DNA of 64,000 nucleotides, taken from assembly GCF_009905375.1 (NCBI RefSeq), contig NC_133656.1:229179739-229243738 (forward strand), read 5' to 3'. The translations under genes and the position numbers were made by a program. The notes under the pieces were generated by a model. It saw only the letters and a list, made by a program, of their open reading frames with translations, was not told where the DNA came from and made no database searches. The stretch is from Apium graveolens. Taxonomy: Eukaryota; Streptophyta; Magnoliopsida; Apiales; Apiaceae. This document shows positions 35,101 through 47,994 of the stretch, piece by piece (within the stretch, counting starts at the first letter, position 1; each line of letters begins with the position of its first letter).

Positions 35101-38100
35101 CTCGGGGAGCCCTCCAGAAGCCATTCAATTCTATCACGGCCTTATAATTTTTTAAAAAATTTCAAATATGGATTCTTTAAGGAAAAAATTGAAAAAAATA
35201 ATCTATAAGATGATATAATGTATAATAATATCATTTATTAAATAATAATCAAAATATTTTATTGAAAAAATTAACCATTGACGTGGAACATGGAATTAAG
35301 ATATTAGTTTTGTATTTATTTTATGTTATTGTTTAGGAATAAAGTTGATTATAATTTATTAGATATTAAATATAGTAGATGAACATAGTGTTAATCATAT
35401 TTTAGATTATAGTAATGAAAAGTAGAAAGGATATGCCTATTGTTTTATTAATATTTTATTTTACATGGTGGTTATGTATTAATGGTTTAATTCTATATAA
35501 GGGGATGTTAATCTTTATATTTTGAAAGGCATGGGTCGATAACTGAACCGGCATTGTTTTTTATCTTGTTATGGGTCCATGCATATTCTTCTCTTTTGGG
35601 GTTGAGCCTGGGCATAGTCTGCAGTTGGATCACTAAGGACTTGTGGGTTTTTTGCGATTAATCCACATAATTTCATCATTTACCTTATTTTAATTATTGT
35701 CCTGCATTACCCATCTAAGATCGTATTTTAAAATAGATCCATGGTTTATTATATGATATCCGGCTAAAAGACCATATAATCCTAATGTCACTAATATTAC
35801 CCGGCCCAATACTCGATCTCGATCGACTATCAAATTTCGACTACTGTCAAATTTTAATGTTTCAAAGTATAATATAGATTTGTAACTTATATAAACCTAT
35901 AGATTTGTAACTGTATATAAACACATACACATGAGCATGCGAGACTTTACATGTTGCACATTAGATATGTGGGAATCACGTACCTGATAACTGCACGAAG
36001 ACCGCCAGTCCAGTCTTGTTTGTAGCATGTAGTATAGAAGACTATTTTGAAAATCATTCTTGATCCCACAGAATGGAACAAATGTTTCTTTCCAATATAT
36101 ATATACAAATTAAACTAAGTAAAGAATGGAACACTCTCATTTTTTGACACCTTTAAACTCGATACAGTACAACTCGGATATAGTGTACAAATGACACGCT
36201 CAAGGCACAGATCAAGGGTTTTGAGAAGAAAATATAACCATACCCTATGTGCATAAGAGCATGGGCACAAAAACAGGAATATCTTGATCATTTTTTAACA
36301 AGTTACAACATATAAACGGATCTCGAGGGCGACCATGAATTAAAATGTGCAGATTCCGTAATAAATTTCAGTAAGAGTTCACAGGACATAATTGAAATTT
36401 ATACTTACACTTCACTGAAAATTGACAAAATAATTCTTTTTAACAAATGTGAATAAGAAAAGGATTAGTATCCTCCTACTTGAATACCATACCAAGTAAG
36501 ACTGACCTGATACTAAAGAATCGTATTTATTGGTAATTAATTAAGAAACTGAGCTCGAGGAAAGATGAAAGAACACAACATTCTTTATCAACTACGATTA
36601 ACTTAAAAATTACTTTAGATCCTCACTTCACCTCTGTTCTTGCTTTGTTACATACGCACAAGGCACACAAATGGAGCCAAATAATCTAATGATCAGTCAG
36701 CTGACCTAAAACTATATCTACAAGGTCAGAAAACTCTTGGAGATTGAGAGACTTCAAGATACATAAAAGCAAACAAATTTAACCAAACCCCATTTTTCAA
36801 ACAGTAAATAAACAGGTTTAGAACAAGTTTAAACACATGGGCATCCATCAAAACACAAGAAACCCTTAAAAACTATAAAGATGAGACCTTAAAAACAACT
36901 AAAGACCACCCATATTACAACTTATAGAGAAAATATTAAGATGAGGCTAAAACCTGAAATGGGCATGAACTGTAGAGACAGAAGAGTTCAATTATAAATT
37001 AACAGATATCAAGAAACAGACAGCTAACAAACAAGAAGATTAATGAACCTAAAAAAACAGAATCATAAAATATAAAACAAGGGAATTTTAAGACAAAGGG
37101 AAGCAAAAAATTGGAGAGAAGATATTAGGAAGACGGTAGATGAGGAGGTTTAGATTACTCTGTTTTACTGGGCAAAGTGAATAAACAAAAAAAGGATTTG
37201 TAATGGTTATTCGGATTGAATAATGTATTAAAAAATTGAGATTATTATTTGTACTTCATATTAAATATAAGAGAAAAATACTTCTTACCTCGTGTTACCT
37301 CCAAGTATATAGTGTATTTTTAATGGCAGAATTATATTTTTTTGAAAAATTAATTGTAATTTGCAATCTTAGCCGTTTATTTAAAATTAAAATAATATGC
37401 CTATTTTGTAAAATATAATATATCTATTTTACAAAATAAAATTTCCAATTCTTAAATTTCAAAATCAAATATAACATGCATCACTTCACAATTTTTAGTT
37501 ATAAAAATAAAATTCAGATGCTTGATATTAATAACAATAATTTAAAATAAATAAAATATATAATTTAATGTATTTTTTACATGAGAAAAACTATACAGTA
37601 GCTATTTTTTATTAGTAAATATTTTTATGCAAAATTTTAGTCGCAAAACATAAATAGTCTCCAACAAAAATGTGATCTTCTTAGAATTTAACTCAATACA
37701 TAAATATAAAAACAAAGACAAAATTTTAAAACAAAAAAATAATAACATGTACGAGGCAAAAATAAATAATTAATAGAAATGATGAAGCAGTTAAATTAAA
37801 ATGGAAATGTACCTTCGAGCCAACTTCCAAATTTTTAACATATACAGAATGCTCGTTTATACTCATTCAGTTTATGATGCCAAAAGGTCTCATCAAATTT
37901 AAAATGAGATTTAAGCCCATTTATGATGATATAGCTTTGTATTTGTGCAATGCAATGCACATGAAGCATAATTCATATTAATTATATTTTTAATTTATAT
38001 TTAAAATAATTTTTTATAAATTCTTTTTTTAAGAATTGAAAATAATATTTGCATATTATTTTTATTATTAAAGTTTGGTTATTTTAATCAATATTATACT

Positions 38101-38794
38101 TTTTTCATAAAATATCATATTTTTCTAAATTTGAAATCTTCAAATTTTATATGTTATATTTTAGGCAATGTAACTATATTTTATTATATGTAGATAATTT
38201 TTTTATTTTTCTTGTAAAAATTGTAAAATAGTATATTGAAATCTCGTTCACATTTTTTGGTAAATAATTTTAGAATTATTGACATATATAATTTTTTTAG
38301 TATAATTATAATAAATAATTTCTAATTATACTTTTAAAAGTAAAACCAAAGTATGCCGTAATAAATCTTTTACACCAATGTTCGATTTTATATGAAATTT
38401 TTTAATATTGTATTAGTTTGTTTTTCGAAGTGATTTTCAAACTAATAATTTTTTGAATTGTCTTTGATACAATTAAAAAGAATACTGACTAATTATAAAT
38501 TTAAAAGAAGACTTTTATTAATTATTACTTGTTTCTAAGTAATTTTAATGTCTATAAATATATAGAATATATAAATATTATATTTGTATTACTTTTATAT
38601 ATTTTACCATATTTTAGTTTTACCTGCATTTTTACGGATGTAGACATGTAGAGTGTCCAACATATACAAGTCATATGGCAATTTGTTACGTTAGGCTATT
38701 TCTCGAATTTTCAAGAAATGTTTATGTTTGTGTTTCTTCTTTAATAATGAATATTATTCTCTTTTGCTATGAAATTTTTATACTGTAAAAAATA
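32184..38794. other. Upstream and non-coding part of segment copy 2
   Basis: It mirrors 18833-24895 of copy 1, including the PIF-like element, the identical 177-bp block (34165-34341) and the AT-rich tail. About 640 bp near 37160-37795 are not in copy 1. No gene is supported. Confidence 0.5.
32933..33734. mobile_element. PIF/Harbinger-like MITE-type element, copy 2
   Basis: The duplicated counterpart of 19589-20374, starting GGTGTATTCAGTTCAG and ending TTGAATACACCCC. The left flank is TTA, the right flank has mutated to TCA. Several small indels separate it from copy 1. Confidence 0.65.
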
Positions 38795-41700
38795 TCTTCT
38801 ATATATAATAAGAGAACATGGTGATAATATTCATGAGATCAAAAAATCTCGTTTAAATTACTAATTTACCACTGTACTTTAAATTTATATAAAAGAGGTT
38901 GGTGGAAGAAATTGAACCGACTCTTTGCATTCACAACCACATCACCTTACCACTCCACCACACACACTGTCACTTAAGTTTTTTTATCATACACATAATA
39001 TGTGAGTGTCGTTGTGACAAAAAAAAATGTGAGTGTCGTAAATAGCAACAATTTATTTAACTTTAAACATTATTACTAAAATATTTGTAAAGTTGGTTTT
39101 GAACAATTGAATTTGAGATATAAAGTTAGGCATAATACATAAACGGATCATTCCCTTATTTATTAAACAATTTTTAATTTGAAAAGTATGTCTCATACAT
39201 TTTTAATATATATTTTTTAATAAAAAATAAATTGTACATAAAATTAAATTTTTTATATGTTGAAAAGAGATACACTTATATAAATAATATATATGTGTAC
39301 TACATATTTAGATAAGTTATAATTAGTGTATTTCAATTTATTTCGAATTCAAAATTAGAACTTGACCCATTTAAAAAGATACTCGAAATTTGACTAAATG
39401 ACATGCCCGTAAATAACACGCCACTACCTAGGTTTAATTTAAATAATGAGTTCGACTGAAAATCATACCAACGAAGTGAAGTTTTGTGATATCTTATGTT
39501 GGTAAACATTAATATATTTGAGGTCTTTATAAAATCAAGTCAATTGATAATATGTATCAAAATTACTAGTTTCAAAATCAGAATTTTACCTTTTTAAAAA
39601 ATACTCGAAATTTGACTACATGATCAAGCCGAAAATACATCATCACTATCTAGGTTTAATAAATTTAAATTACGAGTTCGACGAGAATATCTTACCAATA
39701 AGGATAAATTTATAATATCTTATATTAATAAAAATTAATATTTTTGAGGTCTTTATACGATCAAGTCAATTGATATTATGTATCAAAATTACTAAGTGAC
39801 TGATTTTACATAATTACATTTGGAACTTGACCCAATATTTAAATATATTCAAAATTTGACATGAGATGTCACGAGCTCCGTTAATACTACGAAGATATAC
39901 TAAATCGATTTATTTTTTAATGTTTCACTTTAAAGAAATTAGGTTTAAAATATTATTCAATGATGGTGAATTTATAAAGAGGTGCTCCTAAAGTCCTATT
40001 TTTTCATTCTCTTTAGAAAAAAACTAAACTACAACTATAAGTAAAATTAATAATTTTCATTAACATGTTATTTGAAAAATGGTAAGACATTTGATTCTTC
40101 TTCATAAAAAATAGTTTATTTGTTGCATTATTTAATTAAAGATATATTTATATTTAAATAATTGTGAGACAAATCCTAAATTTTATATGGTTATTATAAG
40201 TAATCATATACATAAAGTCCATATTTATTTGTGGAGTCGTGGAGTCCTAAATCCTAAAATTTATTAAAATTCAATCTAATGGTTCATGTTTTATGATTCT
40301 AATAATTTAAAAACTAAAATAATAAACTACATGATATAAACGTGTGTTATGGTGTTATATCATTAATGTTCAGCAAATTGAATATTTACGTATTCTACAA
40401 CGTGAATACATATGTTCCTCAAACTGATCATGTTCAATAAAATTATATGTTCTGCAATGTTCAACTTCATAAATGTATGGGATTTGCAATATATTAATTA
40501 AAATAGTGATATTTGTAGAACATGATTCACATTATAATACGTTTTACAAAGTATTTTATACTATTTTACTTGCAGATCATATATGAACTCCCGTACTCAA
40601 CTAAAAATAAGGACTTAATAGAATTTAACTCATATATATACATATATATATATATGTATATAGGCAATTGCTAAAATGAGAACCTAAATTAAAGTGAGAA
40701 ATGAGAACCAATCTCAGCCACACCTTTTTATTAACTACTTACGATATGGACCACACACTTTAATATATTATTTTTTTATTAAAACCTCCCATCATCTTTT
40801 AACTTCTTCCCCAATGTTCATACACATACATATAACATACATATTCATGTTCATCTTCTCCAACGAAATCAAATTTTTGGGTGAGTTACCATTCAGATTT
40901 TCCACATCTTTTCTTTTGCAGATTTATGTTTTTACGCACTCGTCATTAATATTCATCTTGTTCTTCATTTCTCCATTTTCTTCATGACAAATAAATCTGT
41001 TTTTTTCTCTCTGATGATGTCATTTTCCCTGGTCTTCTAGCCGCCACCATCAACGTATTACCAAACTGTTGTGGGACAATTTCATGTCCTTCAAATCGCA
41101 CAAAAATTCAAGATCAGTATGTTTGATATGCTGGACAAGCTTTATAGATCTTAATTTATAATTTTGGGTTCAAAATTTAGTGATTTGTTAATAAATTTAA
41201 TTGACTGGAGTTCGAATTTTGATGATTTATGTTATTTCTAGAGTGATTTATGTTATTTCTAGAGTGATTTTGTTTGTGATGGTTGTGGTAAGGTGGTGAT
41301 AATACGAGGTTGTGTAGTTATTGTTAGGGGTGTTTAATGATGATATCATGGTGATTACGTAGGTGTTACCTAGTGGTCAGATCTAGTGGGCAATAATGGT
41401 GGTTGGATGTGGTAATCTTTGGTTATCACCGATGTTTTTTTGTATTATGGTGGTGATTATTCATTTTCGGTGGTGAGTTTTGATTTTCCGATGATGATTT
41501 TCTGGTGGTCGGTGGTGATTTTCTGGTGGTCGGTGGTGGTGGCCGGAAATGGCGGTTGCTGGTGGTTGGAGGTAGTGGCTGGTTGTAGGTAGAAATAAGA
41601 TGATGGAGGAGGTGATAATTAGAGATGATGATGAGATTTAAAATGAGTGGTTCAGATTAAAAGTAGAATTAAATTTATGTGGTGGAGATTAGATCTCATA

Positions 41701-43346
41701 TTTCACCATAAAAGGGTTCTCAATGAAGTAAGACCATATGTATATATATGTAAGAAACTTGAAAAATTATAGAATTATATATTTAAAAAAAATAAATTAA
41801 AAATTAGGAATAATAATTTTACAAAAAAAAATATTTAGTGTTGGAAAATATTGACAACTATTTTGAATTATTTGAAAAAAGGTTAAAAGTATAATGTATT
41901 GTACTATTTGTTTTAAACCATGTTATGCTATCTAATAAAAAAATTAATATTAGTCGATATTTTGAAAGGATTAACAAGTTCAACTAATATTGAAAAAAAA
42001 ATCATCAAATTGAATATATATTCAATTTTAGAAAAATAATATACAATGTTATCAAGTTACTATAAAAATTATATTAGAATTATAAATAAAGGAAACTTCA
42101 AAATAATTTGAATGATTATATTAGTACAAATTTATCTTCAGATTCTTAAAAAAAACTTTTGAATATGAGTAGTTAGTATTTACGATATATGAATTATTTT
42201 TATGTCACATCCATGACTGATGCTCGGTTGAGTAAAAATAGATATTGTTTGATTGTCAGTGCTACTACGACTACGATATATAAATAATTGTAATTTATTT
42301 ATTAGATAATTATAATTTTAAATATTTATAAATGCATGTTATTTGAGTAATTTATTGAATAACAATTAGATATATACATGACCAAGATATCTAGCATATA
42401 AATAAACGGGACCAACATAATTTACTCAAAAATATAATAAATAATAATTTATATACATACACACATGTGACTTTATCTTTATCAAGATTAAAAGATTCAA
42501 TTTTAATGGTGTATTTCGGAGTTATTGATATATATACACTAGAGGAAAATAACAAAAGTCTTTTATGTTCTGAAAATAAGAATGATCAATTAAATTTATG
42601 TTTTTTTAATGTGTTAAAAACTAAATAGATTATGTCAATTTTAATTTATGAATTGACGACATCTTTTAAAATTAACTTTGTATAATAGAGAGGATTAAAA
42701 GTTAGATCAACTTTAGTTAATGAATTAAGACATTAGCAATGATATTAAATCAACATAAACATTAAATTAAAAAAATAATATTTTTCTTAAAAAATAAACT
42801 TATTTTAATTGTAGTGTAAATTTTACTTTGTTAAATATTACGATTACTGGTCTTGACCACTTTAATTATGAATTAGTAATCCTTTGTAAATTAAGCAAAG
42901 TAATTGTAAATTAGTAATGATTTTAGTAATAAAATATCTCATTATTCCGGGTTTATTTGACCAAAACTCAAAAAAATTATTTTACTCTACAATATACATA
43001 TATGTCAAGTTTTAGTTTTTTTCATAAACATATTGACAATATTTGATGGATTAACTTTAGTCAGTGACTATCCTGCTTGTATTCATTTAGTAAATACAAA
43101 TTACACCACACAAACAAGAAAATATGCATTATGATTAGTGAGATATATTAGAAACGTTATGAACGTTATTAATATTTTACATGAAAATCATACACATTGA
43201 TAATACTCAACTTGTATTTGATATGTATTAAAACGTTATACAATATTTATCAATAATAAAATGATCAAGAATTTTACTAATATAATTGGATGATGTACAA
43301 AAAAATCTAGAAAATGACCCGTGTCTCGCACGGGTTATTATGCTAG
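38795..43346 (+). mobile_element. Non-autonomous Helitron 1
   Basis: It begins TCTTCTATATATAATAAG after an A and ends with hairpin CCCGTGTCTCGCACGGG (43318-43334), a short spacer and CTAG at 43343-43346. These are Helitron termini (5' TC, subterminal hairpin, 3' CTRR). Segment copy 1 at 24905-24915 gives the empty site ...CAAA|TTTACG, showing insertion between A and T without target duplication. No Rep/helicase is encoded. The interior is AT-rich with an internal repeat (39355-39560 resembles 39590-39800) and holds another element at 40663-41735. Confidence 0.8.
40663..41735. mobile_element. MULE-type MITE inside Helitron 1
   Basis: Imperfect ~50-bp inverted ends (GGCAATTGCTAAAATGAGAA on the left; GGTCTTACTTCATTGAGAAC on the right, read inward) flank 1073 bp. 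ATATGTATATA is repeated exactly on both sides, an 11-bp duplication, although the site is low in complexity. The interior has a G-rich GGTGGT/GATGAT stretch (41280-41640) unlike the Helitron and may be captured gene sequence. No open frame of note. Confidence 0.55.
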
Positions 43347-45461
43347 TATATAATATACTAGTATATAATAGAAGAACAATGAGATAATATTCTGAGATTA
43401 AAAAGTCTCATTGAAAAGACTAAACTACTTATATTTTTAATATTTATATAAAAGATGTGTTTAATGGGAATCGAACTCGAGTTATTTCATTCTTCTATAC
43501 AACCTCATACAGCTACATCATAATGTCGGTTTTTATCATACACATAATATGTAATTGTGCTAAATGAATATTATATTTAACTTTCAAGATAGTTACTTGA
43601 ATTCCGTAAAAAAAATAGTTATTTAAATATTTGTACAATTAATTTTAAATAATTGAATTCCAGATATAAAGTTAGGTATAGTACATAAATGGATTATTAT
43701 CTTATTTATTATTATTTTTTATTTTAAAAATATATCTCATATATTTTTAGCATATTTTTTATAATAAAAATTAATTAAAATGTACATATATTATTTTAAA
43801 GAAAATATTGAAAATAGAATCGCTTATATATAAATAATCTAGATTGATATTAAATATTTAGATAAGTTCGAATTATAATGAGCCAATGAATTTTAGTTTA
43901 TTTTGAATTTAAACTTAGGACTTGACCTATTGTTCAAAAAATACTCGAAATTTGACTACATGACCTACCAAAAAATATTGTCACATTCTACGTTTAGTAA
44001 ATTTAAATTACAAGTTCGGAGAGAATATATTACCAATAATGTGAATTTTTTTATTAATATAAATTAATGTGTTTGAGGTATTTATAGGATTAAGTCAATT
44101 GATTATTTGTATTAAAATTACTAAATTCATAGGTAGCGCATTAGTGTTTAAGGACTTGTCCCAATTTTAAAAATATTTGAAATTTGATATGAGATCTCAC
44201 GAGATTTGTTAAAACTACGATGATATATTAAATCGATTTATTTTTCATTTTTCACTTTAAAAAAACTAGCATTTTAAAAAAAATTCTTTTATATAGACAA
44301 TATTCATTGATCAAGATAATATATTTATAAAACTTTATCGAATTGAAAAATATTTAATTTTAGGAGAATAGTATAAAATATTATCAAATTATTATATGAA
44401 GAAATATTAGAGTTGTAATGCAAAAAACTTAAAAATAGTCTAAATAACAATATAATTTCAATTTTTCCTTCGAATTCTTGAAAAAAATCATGAACAGCAA
44501 TAATAAGTCTTAAAATATATAATTTATTTTTATGTTACAATCATGATTGATACTCGGTTGCGTAAAAAATAGATATGGATTGTTTGTCAGTGAATACCAT
44601 ATATAAATTATTGCAACTTATTTATTACATAATTTTAATTTTTGAAAAATTATAAATACATGTTATTTAAGTAATCAATTATCTCGGTAGATGTTAATAA
44701 TGATTATACATGTACATAAATCAAATATTTAGCATATAAATAATTGAAACCATCGTAATTTCATAAGAAATGTAACATACGGTAATTTACATGCTAATAC
44801 ATACACATATAACTTAATCTTATTTTGTTAATAGTAGTGTAAAAAATCTAACTTTTTTCCATACATACATACGTTGAATTTCAAAAACTAATATATTTCA
44901 TTAAAATCAACTTTTATATTAACAGTAGTGTACATTATTGTATATTATGATTGCAAGTAATTCTGAATTCAGTTATTCATTTTTTATCTTTTAAATTGAG
45001 TAATTTAATTGTAAGTTAGTAGTGAACTCAGTAATAATATAGACCAATACATATTTTTTATTTAAATAAAATTCAAAATTTTTGGTCAACAATATATCCA
45101 ACATATATGTTAATTTTTAGTTTTTTTTTGTAAACATATCAACAACATTCTACGTATTAAGTTTAATTGTGTCGTTTTAAACGTACACTGACTACCATGT
45201 TTATATTCATTCATTAAATATAAATTATACCACACAAAGAAGAATATATATTTTGCTTAATGAGCTATATGGGAAATGTTGTGTAATTTAGTAATGTCTT
45301 GTATGAAAATGATACACATTGATAAAAAATCAACTTGTATTTCATGTACGTTAGACATTATACAACATTTACAAATAAGAAAATAACTAAAAACATTATA
45401 ATTGCATGCATAAAAAAAACTCTAGAAAATGACTCGTGCCTCGCACGGGTTATTATGCTAG
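43347..45461 (+). mobile_element. Non-autonomous Helitron 2, head-to-tail with Helitron 1
   Basis: It begins right after the CTAG of Helitron 1 with TATATAATA-type sequence matching the Helitron 1 start (both continue GAGATAATATTC- or GTGATAATATTC-like and then a related AT-rich body). It ends with hairpin CTCGTGCCTCGCACGGG near 45433-45449 and CTAG at 45458-45461, followed by TTTACG, the resumed segment sequence. Its own TC start is not clear. The same family and orientation argue for a tandem pair. Confidence 0.7.
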
Positions 45462-45912
45462 TTTACGTTTAAGACCAAAGTGAGTTTGAGGAGGAACATA
45501 AGATTTTTATAACTGAAGCAAATAAAATAGCTTTATACATGCTAGTATGCTACATAGTACATATTGTTGGTCAAATATCAATGGAAGGCCAAAAGCCTCT
45601 TGCGTTCATCATTAAAATCTAACCTATGTTAAATGAACAGGGGAACTTGGTTCTTCTATAAAAGAGAAATACATAAAACAAGAAACAATCAAAAGTATAA
45701 GGGTTATTAAGAAATTAGCACTCGAAATTTTAGTAAAACTGAGCTTAAATTAATCATTTGAGCTGGTCACCTTTGGTGCTAATAGATAATTAGCTCGAAA
45801 CAGGTTGCCTTCCACCGATCCACGTGGATGGACGATGTAAGGTGCATCAAATTGAGGAAGTGTGATTCCTGATATGCGCGCGAGTACATGTAAGAAATAC
45901 TGAACAACAATG
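45462..45912. other. Segment copy 2 resumed after the Helitrons
   Basis: Collinear with copy 1 from about 24915 to 25590 apart from the 220-bp deletion. It ends at ...AACAACAATG, where the LTR of element B starts; copy 1 continues ...ACAATAATGATCATTTT. Confidence 0.85.
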
Positions 45913-46351
45913 TGAAATTCAAAGGCCCAAACGATATAAACAATTATGTAACTGATATGGCAAATGGGACAGTCTCTTATGTAAATGGGACAGACCCTTT
46001 ACGAATGAGACATGCAATGAGACAGTTTCAATTACTCTGCAGAAAATAAATTACTGAAATAAAAATGCAGTAATAAAGAAATTAAACAATACAGAACACC
46101 AAAAGTTTTCACTTGGTTTGGCCCCTACATCTAGTCTATGGCCTACATCCAAGTCCTCATGCCAACTAGCATAGAGAATGTATTATATCAACTTCAATAA
46201 AAGAACTTACAATCTTTTCCTTGATTACAAAAGATAGCCCGGAAACCTTTCCCTAGCACACTTGCTATCTAGCACACCTGCTGTAACCTAGCCCACTGGC
46301 TACCTTGGCTACTATTCTGAAATCAAGCCTTACCATAACCCGACACAAGTT
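45913..46351 (-). repeat. Truncated LTR of minus-strand copia element B (left copy)
   Basis: It starts TGAAATTCAAAGGCCC and matches the full B LTR at 49902 onward for ~440 bp (to GACACAAGTT), then breaks off into SIRE-derived sequence at 46351. The preceding CAATG (45908-45912) is the likely 5-bp target copy. In minus orientation this is the terminal part of the 3' LTR. Confidence 0.85.
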
Positions 46352-47994
46352 ATTTGATGTAATCTAAATCTTAATGTACTTTGTGTTTATTATCAATGAA
46401 AAATTCTCTTCTTCTCTATCAATGTGTTTTTGTTGCTTGTTGTTTATGTCATTATTGCCATGTGTTTACAACTCCATTGATTATTATTTTTTCTGTCAGA
46501 GTGATTGCAACTGTATATCTCAATGCATATGCCTAATTAAAATTCCAAAAATACAAGTATGTTCAATGCATTAAAGGTCCAACACAATCTATTCAGACAA
46601 CAACAAGAAATTCAAATAATTAATCAACAGGTATTTGTGCTAAACTATAACTAAAACATTTCTAAACCAAACTACAGTTCACCCAGGCACAGCAACACAA
46701 ACACAATCCCACTCAGATGACTCTTAAAAGAAACCTGTTTTACAAAAGGACAACAATTTTACCATGTTCTTCAGATTGTTTTGTTTTTTGTGAAGAAAAA
46801 CCATCACTAACATGGAAAATTCACCAGTTCCTATGGAATATCCCATGAAGACCTCTAATGCACCTTCATGTGCAAAATAACCTTCACGGACTGAAAGATT
46901 TGAGGGTAGTACTCCTGAGGGGGAGCTATCTAAATCCTCTCCAATTCAACTGGAGGTTCCTCATGAAGGAACAACTCCCCTCATAACTCTAGCAAAAGCT
47001 GCCTTAGCAGTCAAAGCTAGAAGTACAATTGCCCATGATCCTGTCATAGGGGAGGCAAGCATAACACATTCAAGTGCCAGTATATTGCAAGACACACAAG
47101 GGTTTGAGGCTGGTGTACATAACAGTAACCCAGTCAAATCCCCTCCAATTCAATTAGAGGTTCCCACTACAAGTGGAGGATAACACACTATCAAAACCAC
47201 AGAGCAATTTGTGAGTCAAACTGTGACCCTAGTCACAAGTGTTTCTGATGTTTCATTCATCTTACAATCTCAAACTGGTATTTACTCTTCTGATGAAATG
47301 AGTATGGTTAGACCTATATGGATTATCCCTAATCATATGATCACAGACAACTCTTCTCAGCCACCTCTTATTTCTGTAAGTCAAACAACAATTGAGCCTT
47401 TCATGTGAGAATGAGAGAGAAGATTGAGAGAAAAATAGAAAGTAAGAGAGGCATGATCCTTCCTGGAAAAAGGAGGGGTAGATGAGTGTCTGGATTTAGT
47501 AATCCTTGTGAGAAAACTCTGACTCTCAAAAGTCATGAGACTAGTGCAGTGAGAAGTAGTGAGACTACTTATTCAAAAGAGCAGAGAGTTTATGACTTTT
47601 CTTACTGCCAGACTTCTTCTGCAGATCTAAGTGAAACTCCCATTCTACTTGATAAACTCATCACCACAGATCTAACTGAAGCTTGAAGCTGCAGACAGTG
47701 TTCTAAATGGACAATGACAACAACTTGAACAATGTACATCTAGCTGGATCTTTCTACCCGGAGATAATGTCAAAAAGGGGGAGAATATGTCTAAATATGT
47801 CTAAATGCCAAAACAACTGATGGATGTTGCCAGATAATAAAATTATATTCTTTATAGGGGGAGAGAAGAATAAATCTAAATGCAACTCACAAAAGAAGAC
47901 CAGATGGGGAGATTGAATTATGCATTTAGCTAGAGTTTTGACATAAACAATAAGAACTTGTGCATAATTCCATAATGAACAAGTTGGGGGAGAT
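46352..47994 (+). mobile_element. SIRE-like element D, 3' internal remnant
   Basis: Matches 62057-63723 of element C throughout. It starts just after the point that corresponds to the stop of C's small internal gene, and runs through a decayed frame equivalent to 62481-63125 (here about 46813-47408, including the same TAA after TTSGG and the repeated PIQLEVP motif) and on to the polypurine tract GTTGGGGGAGAT before 47995. gag, pol and the 5' LTR are missing. Confidence 0.88.

Larger units (their letters stand above)
26077..45912. repeat. Segmental tandem duplication, copy 2, interrupted by Helitrons
   Basis: Collinear with copy 1 from 26077 to 38794, and again from 45462 to 45912 after a 6.67-kb Helitron insertion. 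A copia LTR begins at 45913 where copy 1 simply continues. Copy 2 has lost 220 bp found in copy 1 at 25081-25300, and carries extra sequence near 26410-26620, 26700-26945, 27549-27663 and 37160-37795. Confidence 0.93.

Noticed and set aside
40694..40987. 97-codon frame in the MITE within Helitron 1
   Set aside because: Hydrophobic low-complexity translation of T-rich sequence, with no partner frame or promoter.
45432..45450. Hairpin CTCGTG...CACGGG as a transcription terminator
   Set aside because: In this plant context, followed by CTAG and next to a matching hairpin at 43318, it is a Helitron terminus.
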